NCBI RefSeq assembly: GCF_024584705.1
Contig: NZ_CP097384.1
Span: 2,170,001-2,234,000, forward strand
Source: Blastopirellula sp. J2-11
Lineage (GTDB): Bacteria; Planctomycetota; Planctomycetia; Pirellulales; Pirellulaceae
Length of the DNA stretch: 64,000 nt
Direction: 5' to 3'
The position numbers and the translations under genes are program-made. Under the pieces are notes generated by a model, which was not told the origin of the DNA, ran no database searches, and saw only the letters and a list, made by a program, of their open reading frames with translations. Shown piece by piece: positions 16,525 to 25,249 of this stretch. How positions within the stretch are numbered: the stretch's first letter is position 1; every line of letters begins with the position of its first letter.

Positions 16525-19500
16525 ATGAAGTCGATTCGCCCTTTGCTTTCCGCTCTATCACTAGCGCTGGTCGCCGCATGGATTGTCCCCGCCGGAGCAG
16601 GCGAGAAATTTGATTCGGCGGTTTGGAAGCAACTTCCCGTCTATCACAACGGCCGTGTGAAGCCGTTGGATACGTTCGCCAACCTGGTGGTCAAAGAGAT
16701 TACTTCACACGACAAAACGTCGGTGAAAGTGAACCTGGTCGACTACTACGCGCCGGACGAATTGGCGAAGTCCGAATATAGTGATGCGCTCTCGATCTTG
16801 CCCGACGGTGAAGTGCGGAAGTTTCAGCCGTCGGAATTGATTTTGAGCTGGTTGGCCGAACCGCAGAAGTGGGAACGGATTCCGTTTATCGTCGCCGAGC
16901 ATGAAGACGTCCGCAATTCGCTTGGCTTGCCGATCGAAGGGCCGACCGGTCAGCGACTTCGCTTTGTCTCGCCTTACGAGATCACGCATTCGGTTCCGCT
17001 CCGTAAGTTTTTGCTGGAAATTGACGCGCGTCGTAAAGCCGCAATGACGAGCGGCGAAAAGTTTGAGATGACAGCGTCGGAAGAACGCGTTTGGAACGAA
17101 GTGTTAACCAAGTACGCGCTTTATCGCGACGTGACGTTTGACCCGCGTTTGGACATCAACTTGAACGAAGCGTTGCCGATGCCGGGCGGACGCGATCGCT
17201 TGTTTTATAGCGTGATGGCCGCCGCCAAGATCATGTCGCAAGAGCCCAACGTCAAAAATCAGACGTTGGAAAGTCAGTATCAAATTTTGATGCAACTCGG
17301 CGGCGAGTCGCCGATGGCGCTGGCCGCCAATCGGTTGTTGTCGTCATATCGCGCCCTCTTTTCGCTGTTGGTCAACGCCCAGGTCGACGCGCATGAGTTT
17401 CTCGAAAACGAAGAGCCTGAGCCGCTGACCGCGGACGAACCGCCGACGTTGGAAGAAGCGGAGCCGTTGGTCGCAGAATTTCGCGCCGCCGCGCACGAAC
17501 TGGCCGAACTCTTGCGTGTCGAACGTGATCGAGCCAATACGCAGCAGACGCTCAGTCGTTCGCAATACGAGACGATCAAGCCGATGTTCCAAGAGATGCT
17601 GGTGAAAACGAGCGAATTGGATCGGTTGGGGCTGGAGATGCAACTAGGGCTGTACGAAGGATCGGACCTGGTCAAAAAGTTTGACCGCAGTCTCAGCGGT
17701 ACGCTCTACGTGGTTCCGGCCCTCAACGCCGAGGCGCTCAAGAAAGATCGCGGTACCGAGAACATGGCTCAGCCCTGGCTCGGTCTCTCGACCATCTTGT
17801 ACAGCTCTGGCGATCTGCTGAAGGGATATCCGCAAAACAAAGTCGCAGCCGTTCGTAAGTCTTGGAAAGCATTGACCCAGGCGTATGTCGACGGCGCGTC
17901 GACCGAACAGGCCCAAAGCGATTTCGCCGCAGCGCTGCGATCGATTGGTGAACAGACCGACGCCGAACGCCGCGAGCTGGTCGCCGACGATCAGCAAGAC
18001 GAACATATCCTCAGCTATACCGCTTATCCACCGGTCGGCAGCCCGCGTATTGAGGCCGAAGTTCGCTACAACGCGCTCGACCCTTTCCGCATCGCCTGGA
18101 TTATTTGCTTGGGGGCGACGTTCTGCTATTCGCTCTCATTTGGCGTGATTCGCAAAGTGATGTTCTGGATGGGCACCGCGCTGCTGCTGACGGCGATCGC
18201 CTGGTCCTCGTATGCGTTCTACATGCGGATTTTGATCAGCGGCTGGGCGCCGGTAACCAACATGTACGAGACCGTCGTCTTTGTGCCGTGGGTCGTCGCC
18301 GTCATGGGCGCCGCCTTTTTGATGCTGCCGATCTTTGATCGCGGCCGGCTTGAAGCTTGGCGCGCCTCGGCCATTCCTGGAACGCTGGAAGCGACGCCGC
18401 TGACGCCGCGTCATTTGGAAACGCAATCGGCGTCGACTTGGAATATGCTCGGCATCTTTGCGACGATCTTGCGCTTGCCGCTGATGGCATTCGTCGTCTG
18501 GATGTTGGCGTTCGCTTTGTATAGCGACGGCAATCGACCGATTATTTCTGACCTCAATCCGCTCACCGCTTTTTCACTCTCATCGAACTTGGGCAAAGAC
18601 GCGGCGATTTGGCTGGTCAAAGTGTTGACGTTGGTCATCACGGTTTACTTTGTTCCGCGTCTGCTGCTGAGCGGAGTGTTCGCCGTCTACTACGTCTTGC
18701 GAGACTGGTTCGTGAACAACAGCATCGTGACCAACTTGCCGGCCGTGCTGGAACGTTCTTATTTTGGTCTGGCCGCTTCCGGCGCCGCGACCTTCTTTTT
18801 CTGCGTCGCGTCGTTCGCGCCGGTGCTGGATGAGAACTTCTCGCCGTTGCAGCCGGTGTTGCGCTCGAATATGTGGTTGACCGTGCATGTGCTGACGATC
18901 GTCGCCAGTTATGGCGCCGGCATGCTCTCTTGGGCGCTCGGCGTGATCGCACTCTTTTTCTATATGTTTGGCACGTATCGCGCGCCGGTGACGCCGGTTG
19001 GCGCCCCGAAAGGATTTCGACCAGCGCACGACGCCCATGCCGAACTTGGCTATCGTCCGCCGGAGCAATGCGCCGTGTTGGCCGGATATTGTTACCGCTC
19101 GATTCAGGTCGCGGTGATGCTGTTGGCGACCGGCACCATTCTCGGCGGTCTGTGGGCTGACGTCTCGTGGGGGCGCTTCTGGGGATGGGATCCGAAAGAA
19201 GTCTGGGCCCTCATTTCGCTGCTGGTTTACCTGGCGATTTTGCATGGTCGCTTCGCCGGTTGGTTCAACAACTTTGGCCTGGTCGTCGGCACGATTCTTG
19301 GGTTTACGATGATCGTCTTCTCGTGGTACGGAGTTAACTTCCTGCTGCCGATGTTCTCGGGCGGACAAGCCGTCGGGCTCCACTCCTACGGCTTCGGCGA
19401 AGGAGGACAAGGCTACGTGCTGGGGTTTGTCGCGATGAACTTGCTGTATCTCGGCGTCGCCGCGGTCCGCTTCCAAGTGACCAACGTCATCAAGCCGGGC

Positions 19501-19617
19501 TCACCCAAAACCGACGACGTCTCACGTCTGATCGATGACGAGGAAATCGTCAACGCCGAATCATCAGAGCCGACGAAACCGCACGACGACACGAAAGACG
19601 AAGGGGAAAGCCAGTAG
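16525..19617 (+). CDS. ccsA: CcsA/ResC-type cytochrome c biogenesis protein with large N-terminal outer domain
   Basis: The ATG at 16525, with AGGAA eight bases upstream, begins a signal-like helix (PLLSALSLALVAAWIVPAGA). About 480 residues of exported, helical sequence follow, then a multi-span C-terminal half. The haem-handling tryptophan-rich motif WGRFWGWDPKEVW (near residue 890) with nearby conserved histidines identifies the CcsA/CcmF superfamily. With ResB it should form the System II synthetase that exports haem and joins it to CXXCH motifs. The 1030-residue length is about three times a minimal CcsA. The added N-terminal domain, which contains HNGRVKPLDTFANLVVKEI, has no family I can name. 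Confidence 0.9.
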   Translation: MKSIRPLLSALSLALVAAWIVPAGAGEKFDSAVWKQLPVYHNGRVKPLDTFANLVVKEITSHDKTSVKVNLVDYYAPDELAKSEYSDALSILPDGEVRKFQPSELILSWLAEPQKWERIPFIVAEHEDVRNSLGLPIEGPTGQRLRFVSPYEITHSVPLRKFLLEIDARRKAAMTSGEKFEMTASEERVWNEVLTKYALYRDVTFDPRLDINLNEALPMPGGRDRLFYSVMAAAKIMSQEPNVKNQTLESQYQILMQLGGESPMALAANRLLSSYRALFSLLVNAQVDAHEFLENEEPEPLTADEPPTLEEAEPLVAEFRAAAHELAELLRVERDRANTQQTLSRSQYETIKPMFQEMLVKTSELDRLGLEMQLGLYEGSDLVKKFDRSLSGTLYVVPALNAEALKKDRGTENMAQPWLGLSTILYSSGDLLKGYPQNKVAAVRKSWKALTQAYVDGASTEQAQSDFAAALRSIGEQTDAERRELVADDQQDEHILSYTAYPPVGSPRIEAEVRYNALDPFRIAWIICLGATFCYSLSFGVIRKVMFWMGTALLLTAIAWSSYAFYMRILISGWAPVTNMYETVVFVPWVVAVMGAAFLMLPIFDRGRLEAWRASAIPGTLEATPLTPRHLETQSASTWNMLGIFATILRLPLMAFVVWMLAFALYSDGNRPIISDLNPLTAFSLSSNLGKDAAIWLVKVLTLVITVYFVPRLLLSGVFAVYYVLRDWFVNNSIVTNLPAVLERSYFGLAASGAATFFFCVASFAPVLDENFSPLQPVLRSNMWLTVHVLTIVASYGAGMLSWALGVIALFFYMFGTYRAPVTPVGAPKGFRPAHDAHAELGYRPPEQCAVLAGYCYRSIQVAVMLLATGTILGGLWADVSWGRFWGWDPKEVWALISLLVYLAILHGRFAGWFNNFGLVVGTILGFTMIVFSWYGVNFLLPMFSGGQAVGLHSYGFGEGGQGYVLGFVAMNLLYLGVAAVRFQVTNVIKPGSPKTDDVSRLIDDEEIVNAESSEPTKPHDDTKDEGESQ

Positions 19618-19628
19618 GCTGGGCATTT

Positions 19629-19914
19629 CTCTTCGTAGCCCGAAGCGCGAGTTTTGAGGTTGCGCTATTTGGTCGAACGGATTCCGGTTGGCCGCGATAG
19701 CGGAGCTATCGGGGCGGCGCAGCCGTAAGAGGCATTGGTTCCCGGTAAGCAGTTCAGGGGCTTTTCGCCATTTCCAACGGTATAGCGAACACCGAAGTTC
19801 GTCCGACCGCGGCTCGATGCCTCTTACCGACTTCGTCGGCCCCGATAGCGGAGCTATCGCGGCCAACCAGGGAAAGATCGCAACCTCAAAACTCGCGTTT
19901 CGGGCTACGAAGAG
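19629..19914. repeat. Composite 286-bp inverted repeat between convergent genes
   Basis: The outer arms (about 19629-19665 and 19878-19914) are complementary over 37 bases with one mismatch. Nested inside are second arms with GGTTGGCCGCGATAGC and its complement, each holding a small GATAG-CGGAG-CTATC hairpin, and third arms GTAAGAGGCAT / ATGCCTCTTAC. The unpaired centre is about 70 bases. It occupies nearly the whole spacer between ccsA and the convergent AsmA-like gene. It is probably a repeat element that also acts as a bidirectional terminator. No coding frame is credible. Confidence 0.85.
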
Positions 19915-19937
19915 TGAGAGAAGGTGCGGCGGCGATT

Positions 19938-21185
19938 CTAGCGCCGAAATTCTTCGTGGAGCGGTTCTTCGGCGACGGCGGGAATGACCAGCCATTCAAG
20001 GAGCTTCGCGGCTTCGGCCGTGGCCGGCACCGTGACGCGTTGATGGGCGTCGAGCGCCGCGATGAGCCCGGCGGCGGGGATCAGCGCGTCTTCCGCCGAT
20101 GGTTCCATCACTAAGGCGCGCTGCGTGTCGGCGAGAACGGCGCCGGGCGCTTGCGATTTCTGGCAGCAGCCATGCAGCGTGAGAAATCCGGCGCTGAGCT
20201 TGAACTCAATTCCCAACTCGGCGAAGCCTGTCAGAAAGGTGCGATCGGTCGAAAGATCGGTCCGCGGCCGCACGCCTAGATGGTACGAAGCGTCTTGCAC
20301 CAGCGACATGCTGACGGTCCCATGTTTTCCCAGCAGCCATCCCTCGGCCGATTGCAGTTTGCCGTCGACTAGCATCGCGTTCATTAAGTGCAGATTCGCT
20401 TTGCCGGTGAGCGTATGGTCGAAGTGCGAATTGATCAGACTCGCGAGCGAAATATCGTTGGCGATTCCTTTGATCGTGATCGGCCCCCGAACGCCGCCGG
20501 TGCTCTGGAAGTAAACTTGCTCAAAAGTGGCCTCGTCTCCCAGGATGCGAGCCGCTGGAAAGATCGCGCTTAGCAAACTGCTGGGAATTTGGGCGTCGCG
20601 ACCATCAAATGTGATTTCCATATCGCCGTGCACGGGAGCCGCCAACTTGACCGTTACCGGCTCGGTGGCGCTGATTCCATCGAGCGAAAATTGAACCGCC
20701 GAGCGGCGCAGGCCGGTGGCGTCAACTTTGGTGTGCGACGCGAACTGCGTCAGATGGGGGATCGCCGGATCGTCGATTTGAATCATGCCGATCTGAACCG
20801 CGATCGGCCGATCACCGGCGATCGCCAGCCGCTCACAAAGCGTTTCCCATAGTCGACGGCGATGCGTCCACGATAGATCACACTGGGGAGCCCGAATTCG
20901 CCACACGCCCCCCTGCTCTTCCGCTTCGATCAGCGGCAGCGTGATCGCCGGTTGCTGAACGACATGCAGCTTTAGGTCTTGCAGGACATATTTGCCGGGA
21001 CGCGGATTATAGGCTTTGGAGAAAGTCGCTTTCAGGCCCAGTTCGTCCGAGAGACGACGTTCGATCGCGGTATGCGCCCAAGAGCTGCGGCGGTAGCCGA
21101 TCCAGCCAAACGTTGCGAACGTCGGCAAGATGCAGATCGCCAAAAAGGCGATGCGGCAGAGAAATCGGTGGGTCGCCTCGTGCAA
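19938..21185 (-). CDS. AsmA-like envelope protein, function unknown
   Basis: The 415-residue product has one N-terminal membrane helix (LCRIAFLAICILPTFATFGWIGY). A mostly beta-rich outer region follows with repeated strand patterns (KYVLQDLKLHV, GVWRIRAPQCDLSW, ITIKGIANDISLASLIN, TGKANLHLMNAMLVDGKLQSAEGWLLG). Strand-rich repeats about ligand-like 'sublayers' after a single anchor resemble AsmA/YhdP-type proteins involved in lipid traffic between membranes. The resemblance is general and there is no diagnostic motif. It lies 45 bases downstream of aroC on the same strand and could be co-transcribed with it. Its 3' end abuts the inverted repeat. Confidence 0.55.
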   Translation of the reverse strand: MHEATHRFLCRIAFLAICILPTFATFGWIGYRRSSWAHTAIERRLSDELGLKATFSKAYNPRPGKYVLQDLKLHVVQQPAITLPLIEAEEQGGVWRIRAPQCDLSWTHRRRLWETLCERLAIAGDRPIAVQIGMIQIDDPAIPHLTQFASHTKVDATGLRRSAVQFSLDGISATEPVTVKLAAPVHGDMEITFDGRDAQIPSSLLSAIFPAARILGDEATFEQVYFQSTGGVRGPITIKGIANDISLASLINSHFDHTLTGKANLHLMNAMLVDGKLQSAEGWLLGKHGTVSMSLVQDASYHLGVRPRTDLSTDRTFLTGFAELGIEFKLSAGFLTLHGCCQKSQAPGAVLADTQRALVMEPSAEDALIPAAGLIAALDAHQRVTVPATAEAAKLLEWLVIPAVAEEPLHEEFRR

Positions 21186-21230
21186 CAGAACTTCCTTGTT
21201 CGTATCGCGCGATGAAGTGGTAAATCGACG

Positions 21231-22370
21231 CTATCTTTCGCGGGCCATCTGCATAAACAGTTCGTGCCGCGCTTTCATCTCTTGCAGGCTATCGCCGCCA
21301 AACTTTTCAACCAGCGCCGTTGCGATTTCAAACGCAACGACATTTTCGACAATGATCGCGGCGGCCGAAACGGCGCAGACGTCGCTCCGTTCGTACGAAG
21401 CGCCCTGCTTTTCTTTCGTGTCTAAGTTGATCGAGTCGAGCGGCTTGGCCAACGTGCTGATCGGCTTTTTGGCGGCGCGAATGATGACCGGTTGCCCGTT
21501 GGTCATTCCCGCTTCCAAGCCGCCGGCGTTATTGGTCGGTCGCACAAAACCAAGGTGCGGTTGATCGCGATGCTCAGGATCAAAATGAATCGGATCGTGC
21601 ACCTGAGAGCCTGGGCGGCGAGCCGCTTCAAACCCCAGTCCGATCTCTACTCCTTTAATCGCCTGAACCGCCATCACGGCTTGAGCAAGTCTCCCGTCCA
21701 GCTTTCGGTCCCATTGGGCGTGGGTGCCGAGGCCGAATGGTACTCCGTCGACCCGAACTTCTACAATGCCGCCTAGCGTATCGCCGCTTTTGCCGGTCGC
21801 ATCGATCAGCTGTTTGATCTCGGCGTCTTGGTCGGGATTGAGCGAATAGACGATGCTATCGCTTCGCATTTTGCGTAATTGCTCTAGGCTGCCAGCTTGC
21901 GGTGTGATTTGCACGCCACCTAGTTCGGCGACATAGCCAAACGCGGTGATGCCAAATTGCTTGAGCAGCAGCTTGGCTAATCCGCCGGCTGCGACGCGAA
22001 CCGCAGTCTCGCGGGCGCTAGCACGTTCGAGAATGCCGCGCACCGGGCCGAGATACTTGACTGCGCCGGTCAAATCTCCGTGACCAGGTCGAGGTCGCGG
22101 GAGATCTTCGAGTCGTTCGAGCTTGTAGTCTTTGTTGATCACTTGCAGCGCGATCGGACTGCCGAGCGAGAGCCCTTTCCAGATGCCGGTCAGGACTTCG
22201 ACTTTGTCGGTTTCAATCCGTTGACGGCCGCCGCGACCATAACCCCCTTGGCGAAGCTTCAAATCGGCGTCGATTGCGTCGGTTTCAATCTCGACGCCAG
22301 CGGGAAACCCATCGACCAGTGCGAGAAGCGTCTTACCGTGGGATTCGCCTGCGGTGCTGTAGCGTAACAT
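21231..22370 (-). CDS. aroC: Chorismate synthase
   Basis: The ATG at 22368-22370 begins MLRYSTAGESHGKTLLALVDG, the conserved N-terminus of chorismate synthase with its active-site histidine; AGAAG lies five bases upstream. Further signatures are RQGGYGRGGRQRIE, RPGHGDLTGAVKY, RASARETAVRVAAGG with the second active-site His region degenerated as in this subfamily, and SGDTLGGIVEV. It converts 5-enolpyruvylshikimate-3-phosphate to chorismate with reduced FMN. The length, 379 residues, is normal. An upstream in-frame extension of 30 residues is not conserved in the family and is dropped. It stands alone rather than in an aro operon. Confidence 0.95.
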   Translation of the reverse strand: MLRYSTAGESHGKTLLALVDGFPAGVEIETDAIDADLKLRQGGYGRGGRQRIETDKVEVLTGIWKGLSLGSPIALQVINKDYKLERLEDLPRPRPGHGDLTGAVKYLGPVRGILERASARETAVRVAAGGLAKLLLKQFGITAFGYVAELGGVQITPQAGSLEQLRKMRSDSIVYSLNPDQDAEIKQLIDATGKSGDTLGGIVEVRVDGVPFGLGTHAQWDRKLDGRLAQAVMAVQAIKGVEIGLGFEAARRPGSQVHDPIHFDPEHRDQPHLGFVRPTNNAGGLEAGMTNGQPVIIRAAKKPISTLAKPLDSINLDTKEKQGASYERSDVCAVSAAAIIVENVVAFEIATALVEKFGGDSLQEMKARHELFMQMARER

Positions 22371-22555
22371 GTTCTTCTGTAGTGACTTACGAATGATCTC
22401 GGCTGCCGAATCCTGGTGTTGGCCAGTGACTCGCAGCGATTGTCGCTCCTGTCGACTCAAGCGAGCGACACCCAGTGGGTCAATTCTAACTGTTGACGTA
22501 GCTTGAAGATAGATTGCTTGTTGTTGGGCCAGTGGTGATGTTTCTGGCGTTTTCT

Positions 22556-23128
22556 TCAGAGCAGTTGAGAGAGCGGATGAAGCCGCGCGACGAATTGCTT
22601 CAGTCCTTGATTTTCAAAGATAGACAGTAATTCCTCGACCGTTTTGGGAGGATTACGCAGGCTCTCCCGCTGTTGCTTCACCGTGTGGACGACTGAAACA
22701 GATGTTGTCTCAAACAACTCAATCAGAAAATCATCGGGATGGAAGGCCTCAACGCCGTGTTGAGCGAGAGCATTCGGGGGAAAGTCCTTGAGATTGTACG
22801 TAACGATGACGCTGGCGCGAGCTTGAATCGCTGCCGCCAGCACATGCCGGTCGTCTGGGTCTGGCAAGGACAACGAACGGATGAGAGATTCATAGTCGCT
22901 GACGAGACAATCTCGAACAGCATCATTCATCAGCGTTTTCGTTCTCGCCAATCGCGTAGGTGACAACTCGGGCTTGTTTTTTATGACGTTGCGCATCCAC
23001 TCATTATGGATTGCTTCGGTCCATTTAGCCCTGACGAGTCCAGCCTGCGCCAGCCGAATGAATAGATCGCGTAGCGGGGCTGGATAGAGGATGTTGGCGT
23101 CATAGACAGCAATCGCGGGGTGCTCCAT
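22556..23128 (-). CDS. PIN-domain ribonuclease, toxin of a toxin-antitoxin pair
   Basis: The 190-residue protein has the PIN acidic set: Asp10 with Asn12 (VYDANILY), Glu43 (HNEW), Asp92/Asp93 (LPDPDDRHVLAAA) and Asp115 (TYNLKDF). These would bind Mg/Mn for RNA cleavage, as in VapC-like toxins. A 60-residue C-terminal extension lies beyond the PIN core. Its ATG overlaps the antitoxin stop by one base (TGATG at 23126-23130), so translation is coupled. It is on the minus strand, 185 bases upstream of aroC. The target RNA is unknown. Confidence 0.85.
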   Translation of the reverse strand: MEHPAIAVYDANILYPAPLRDLFIRLAQAGLVRAKWTEAIHNEWMRNVIKNKPELSPTRLARTKTLMNDAVRDCLVSDYESLIRSLSLPDPDDRHVLAAAIQARASVIVTYNLKDFPPNALAQHGVEAFHPDDFLIELFETTSVSVVHTVKQQRESLRNPPKTVEELLSIFENQGLKQFVARLHPLSQLL

Positions 23129-23595
23129 CAGTATCCCATTCCAAGGTCTTGGGCGTCAGCGGATAGTTGATCGAGCACCTTTGTCCGAGCCTTGTCGTCC
23201 TTCTGCTTGTACGCCATCAAGTCGTCGAATCGCACGCGGCGATATTTTCCGACAGTACGGGACGGAATTTTCCCTTCATCGAGCAGTTTGACCACGTATG
23301 GCCGCGATACGTTCAGGAGGTCGGCAGCTTGCTGTGTTGTTAGTTCAGAGTGGGTTGGGATCAGGGTGACGGAGTTGCCCTGAGACATTTCGGTCAGAAG
23401 ACGGACGAAAAGCCGCAATGCCGAAGTGGGCACGGTCATCGTTTCCACGAGATCGCCATCGAGTAACTGAAGATGGATGCTTGAGCTTGTGCCAAGCTCA
23501 TGCGCCGCCAGTAGGCGGCTTGATTCCATCGCCAGTACGGCGTCGGCGTCGCTGGGGGTAACGGTCTCAAAATTCTTGGGAATCAAGGTCGACAT
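23128..23595 (-). CDS. HTH (excisionase/MerR-type) antitoxin
   Basis: The 155-residue protein starts after AAGGAG spaced seven bases from the ATG. Residues about 85-135 form an excisionase-type helix-turn-helix (LTTQQAADLLNVSRPYVVKLLDEGKIPSRTVGKYRRVRFDDLMAY). The N-terminal 80 residues are unassigned and contain a short helical region (SALRLFVRLLTEMSQG). It directly precedes and overlaps the PIN gene. The usual role is to bind the toxin and repress the shared promoter. This HTH/PIN pairing is known in bacteria, though less studied than VapBC. Confidence 0.85.
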   Translation of the reverse strand: MSTLIPKNFETVTPSDADAVLAMESSRLLAAHELGTSSSIHLQLLDGDLVETMTVPTSALRLFVRLLTEMSQGNSVTLIPTHSELTTQQAADLLNVSRPYVVKLLDEGKIPSRTVGKYRRVRFDDLMAYKQKDDKARTKVLDQLSADAQDLGMGY

Positions 23596-23699
23596 TGAAG
23601 AACTCCTTTTTGCATGCCTTCGTTATTCTACCCCCAATGGCGTAAAACGCAATGCTCGAAATGCTCGAAATGGTCGAATCTTGTGGTGGGGTGGTTATC

Positions 23700-24770
23700 G
23701 TGTACGAAAGTAAAGTTAGACTGCTGGCTAAGTCTAAATTGCATTCCCTTTTGCATCGTCTTGTGCTGGACTCCCCATTCGTGATTCGTTTCATCGGACG
23801 CTATTGGTTTCTACTGCTGTTAGCGGCCGTAATCGGTGTTGGCTTTGGATTTTCGCCGACGCTGGAACCGGTGACCAAGATCCCGTTTCTGAAGAATGCG
23901 ATCGTCGTCACCGTTCTGTTTTTGATGGCGTTTCCGCTCGAATTTGGCGATTTGCACAATTCGGTAAAACGCCCTGGTCCCGCGGCGTTGGGGACGCTGA
24001 TGAACTATGGGCTGTTGCCGCTGTTGGCCTGGGGAGCTTCGCTACTAGTAACCGGCGATCTGCGAATCGGCGTCAACATCGCCGCCGCGATCCCTTGCAC
24101 GCTCGCCTCGGCGGCGGTTTGGACCCGAAAAGCAGGCGGAAACGACGTCGCCGCGTTGGTGGTGACGATCGTGACCAATTTGCTCTGCTTCGCCGTGACG
24201 CCGATGTGGTTAAAGCTGACGACCGGGGACTCGGTTTCTCTCGATTTGGGGGCAATGGTCGGCAAGCTGTTGCTTCTGGTCGTCGCACCGATGATGGTGG
24301 GCCAATTGTGCCGCATTCCACGTCCCATCGGCCGCTGGGCGACCGCCAATCGAGCGTCGATGAGCATCGCCGCCCAGTTCGGCATTCTGGCGATGGTCTT
24401 TCTCGGCTGCGTCAGCGCCGGGATTAGTCTGCGAACCTTGCACGAACAGACGCCTCCCCTGGAAATGCTGGCGTTGACGCTGGGAGTTGTTGTCGGCGTG
24501 CATGCGACGGCGCTGGTCGCCGGCTATGGATCGGCCAAGTGGCTGGGCATGCGGCCTGCCGATCAAATTGCGGTCGGGATTTCGGGGAGTCAGAAGACTT
24601 TGATGGTCGGTTTATGGCTGGCCAATTCATTCTATCCCACGCAGCCGCTGGCGATTCTGCCGCTGATCGCCTATCACGTAAGTCAGCTATTCATGGATAC
24701 TTGGGTCGCGGATCGGCATTTACAGCGGCAATTGGCCGCAGTTGCCAGTTCTACGACCGATTCTGCGTAA
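23700..24770 (+). CDS. SBF-like (bile acid:sodium symporter superfamily) transporter
   Basis: About ten membrane helices run through roughly 355 residues. Conserved features of the SBF-like group are AAAIPCTLASAAVWTRKAGGNDVAA in the middle and GISGSQKTLMVGLWLA near the end, comparable to the two crossover helices of BASS transporters. It probably moves an organic anion with sodium or protons. The start is uncertain: GTG at 23700 follows the G-rich GGTGGGGTGG; an ATG at 23652 lies within a small direct repeat (GAAATGCTC repeated) and would add 16 polar residues. The gene diverges from the toxin-antitoxin pair, leaving roughly 100 bases or less for both promoters. Confidence 0.8.
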   Translation: MYESKVRLLAKSKLHSLLHRLVLDSPFVIRFIGRYWFLLLLAAVIGVGFGFSPTLEPVTKIPFLKNAIVVTVLFLMAFPLEFGDLHNSVKRPGPAALGTLMNYGLLPLLAWGASLLVTGDLRIGVNIAAAIPCTLASAAVWTRKAGGNDVAALVVTIVTNLLCFAVTPMWLKLTTGDSVSLDLGAMVGKLLLLVVAPMMVGQLCRIPRPIGRWATANRASMSIAAQFGILAMVFLGCVSAGISLRTLHEQTPPLEMLALTLGVVVGVHATALVAGYGSAKWLGMRPADQIAVGISGSQKTLMVGLWLANSFYPTQPLAILPLIAYHVSQLFMDTWVADRHLQRQLAAVASSTTDSA

Positions 24771-24895
24771 TTGCCGAAGCAGGCCTTCCCCTTGTTCCCT
24801 TGCATGCAGACCGATATGATTGATGGATTATCGATCGAACGTGAACGAGGCCGGGTAGTGCCGTCTCGCGACCAACCACTCAGGAAGATGTCGTC

Positions 24896-25135
24896 ATGAA
24901 AGAAAAGATTCACCCCCGCTACGAGGAAGCGGCCGTGAAATGCGGTTGTGGTAACAGCTTCACCACCCGCAGCACGCGCAAAGAAATCGTCGTCGACGTT
25001 TGCAGCGCTTGCCACCCGTTCTACACAGGCAAGTTGAAATTCGTCGACTCAGGCGGTCGCATCGAGAAGTTCAAGAACAAGATCGCCAAGAGCGGTTACG
25101 CGAGCCTCGAGAAGCCGAAGAAGAAAAAGAAGTAG
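24896..25135 (+). CDS. rpmE: Ribosomal protein bL31 (zinc-binding form)
   Basis: The 79-residue basic protein begins [20 protein letters not shown] and contains [14 protein letters not shown], the bL31 signature. Cys16, Cys18 and the later CSAC cysteines supply a zinc ribbon. It belongs to the 50S subunit near the intersubunit bridge. A lysine-rich tail (PKKKKK) ends the protein. AGGAAG precedes the ATG. A strong hairpin follows at 25162-25191, then prfA. Confidence 0.97.
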   Translation: MKEKIHPRYEEAAVKCGCGNSFTTRSTRKEIVVDVCSACHPFYTGKLKFVDSGGRIEKFKNKIAKSGYASLEKPKKKKK

Positions 25136-25161
25136 CGACGGCATCAACGATCTCCGCCCAG

Positions 25162-25191
25162 CGCGAGCTTTCTGTCCACGGAAGGCTCGCG
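25162..25191 (+). terminator. Terminator-like hairpin between rpmE and prfA
   Basis: CGCGAGCTTTCT (25162-25173) pairs with GGAAGGCTCGCG (25180-25191) over 12 pairs including two G-T wobbles, with loop GTCCAC. TTCTTCGTT follows, a moderate T-rich tract. It probably ends the rpmE transcript, partly or fully. Confidence 0.6.
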
Positions 25192-25249
25192 TTCTTCGTT
25201 GACTGACTTCTATTTTTCTTATTCGCCATTGTGATCAGAGGGTTCTCCC

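Noticed and set aside
18580-19476. Open frame of 298 codons opposite ccsA
   Set aside because: Antisense to a strongly conserved CcsA region and rich in charged residues without pattern.
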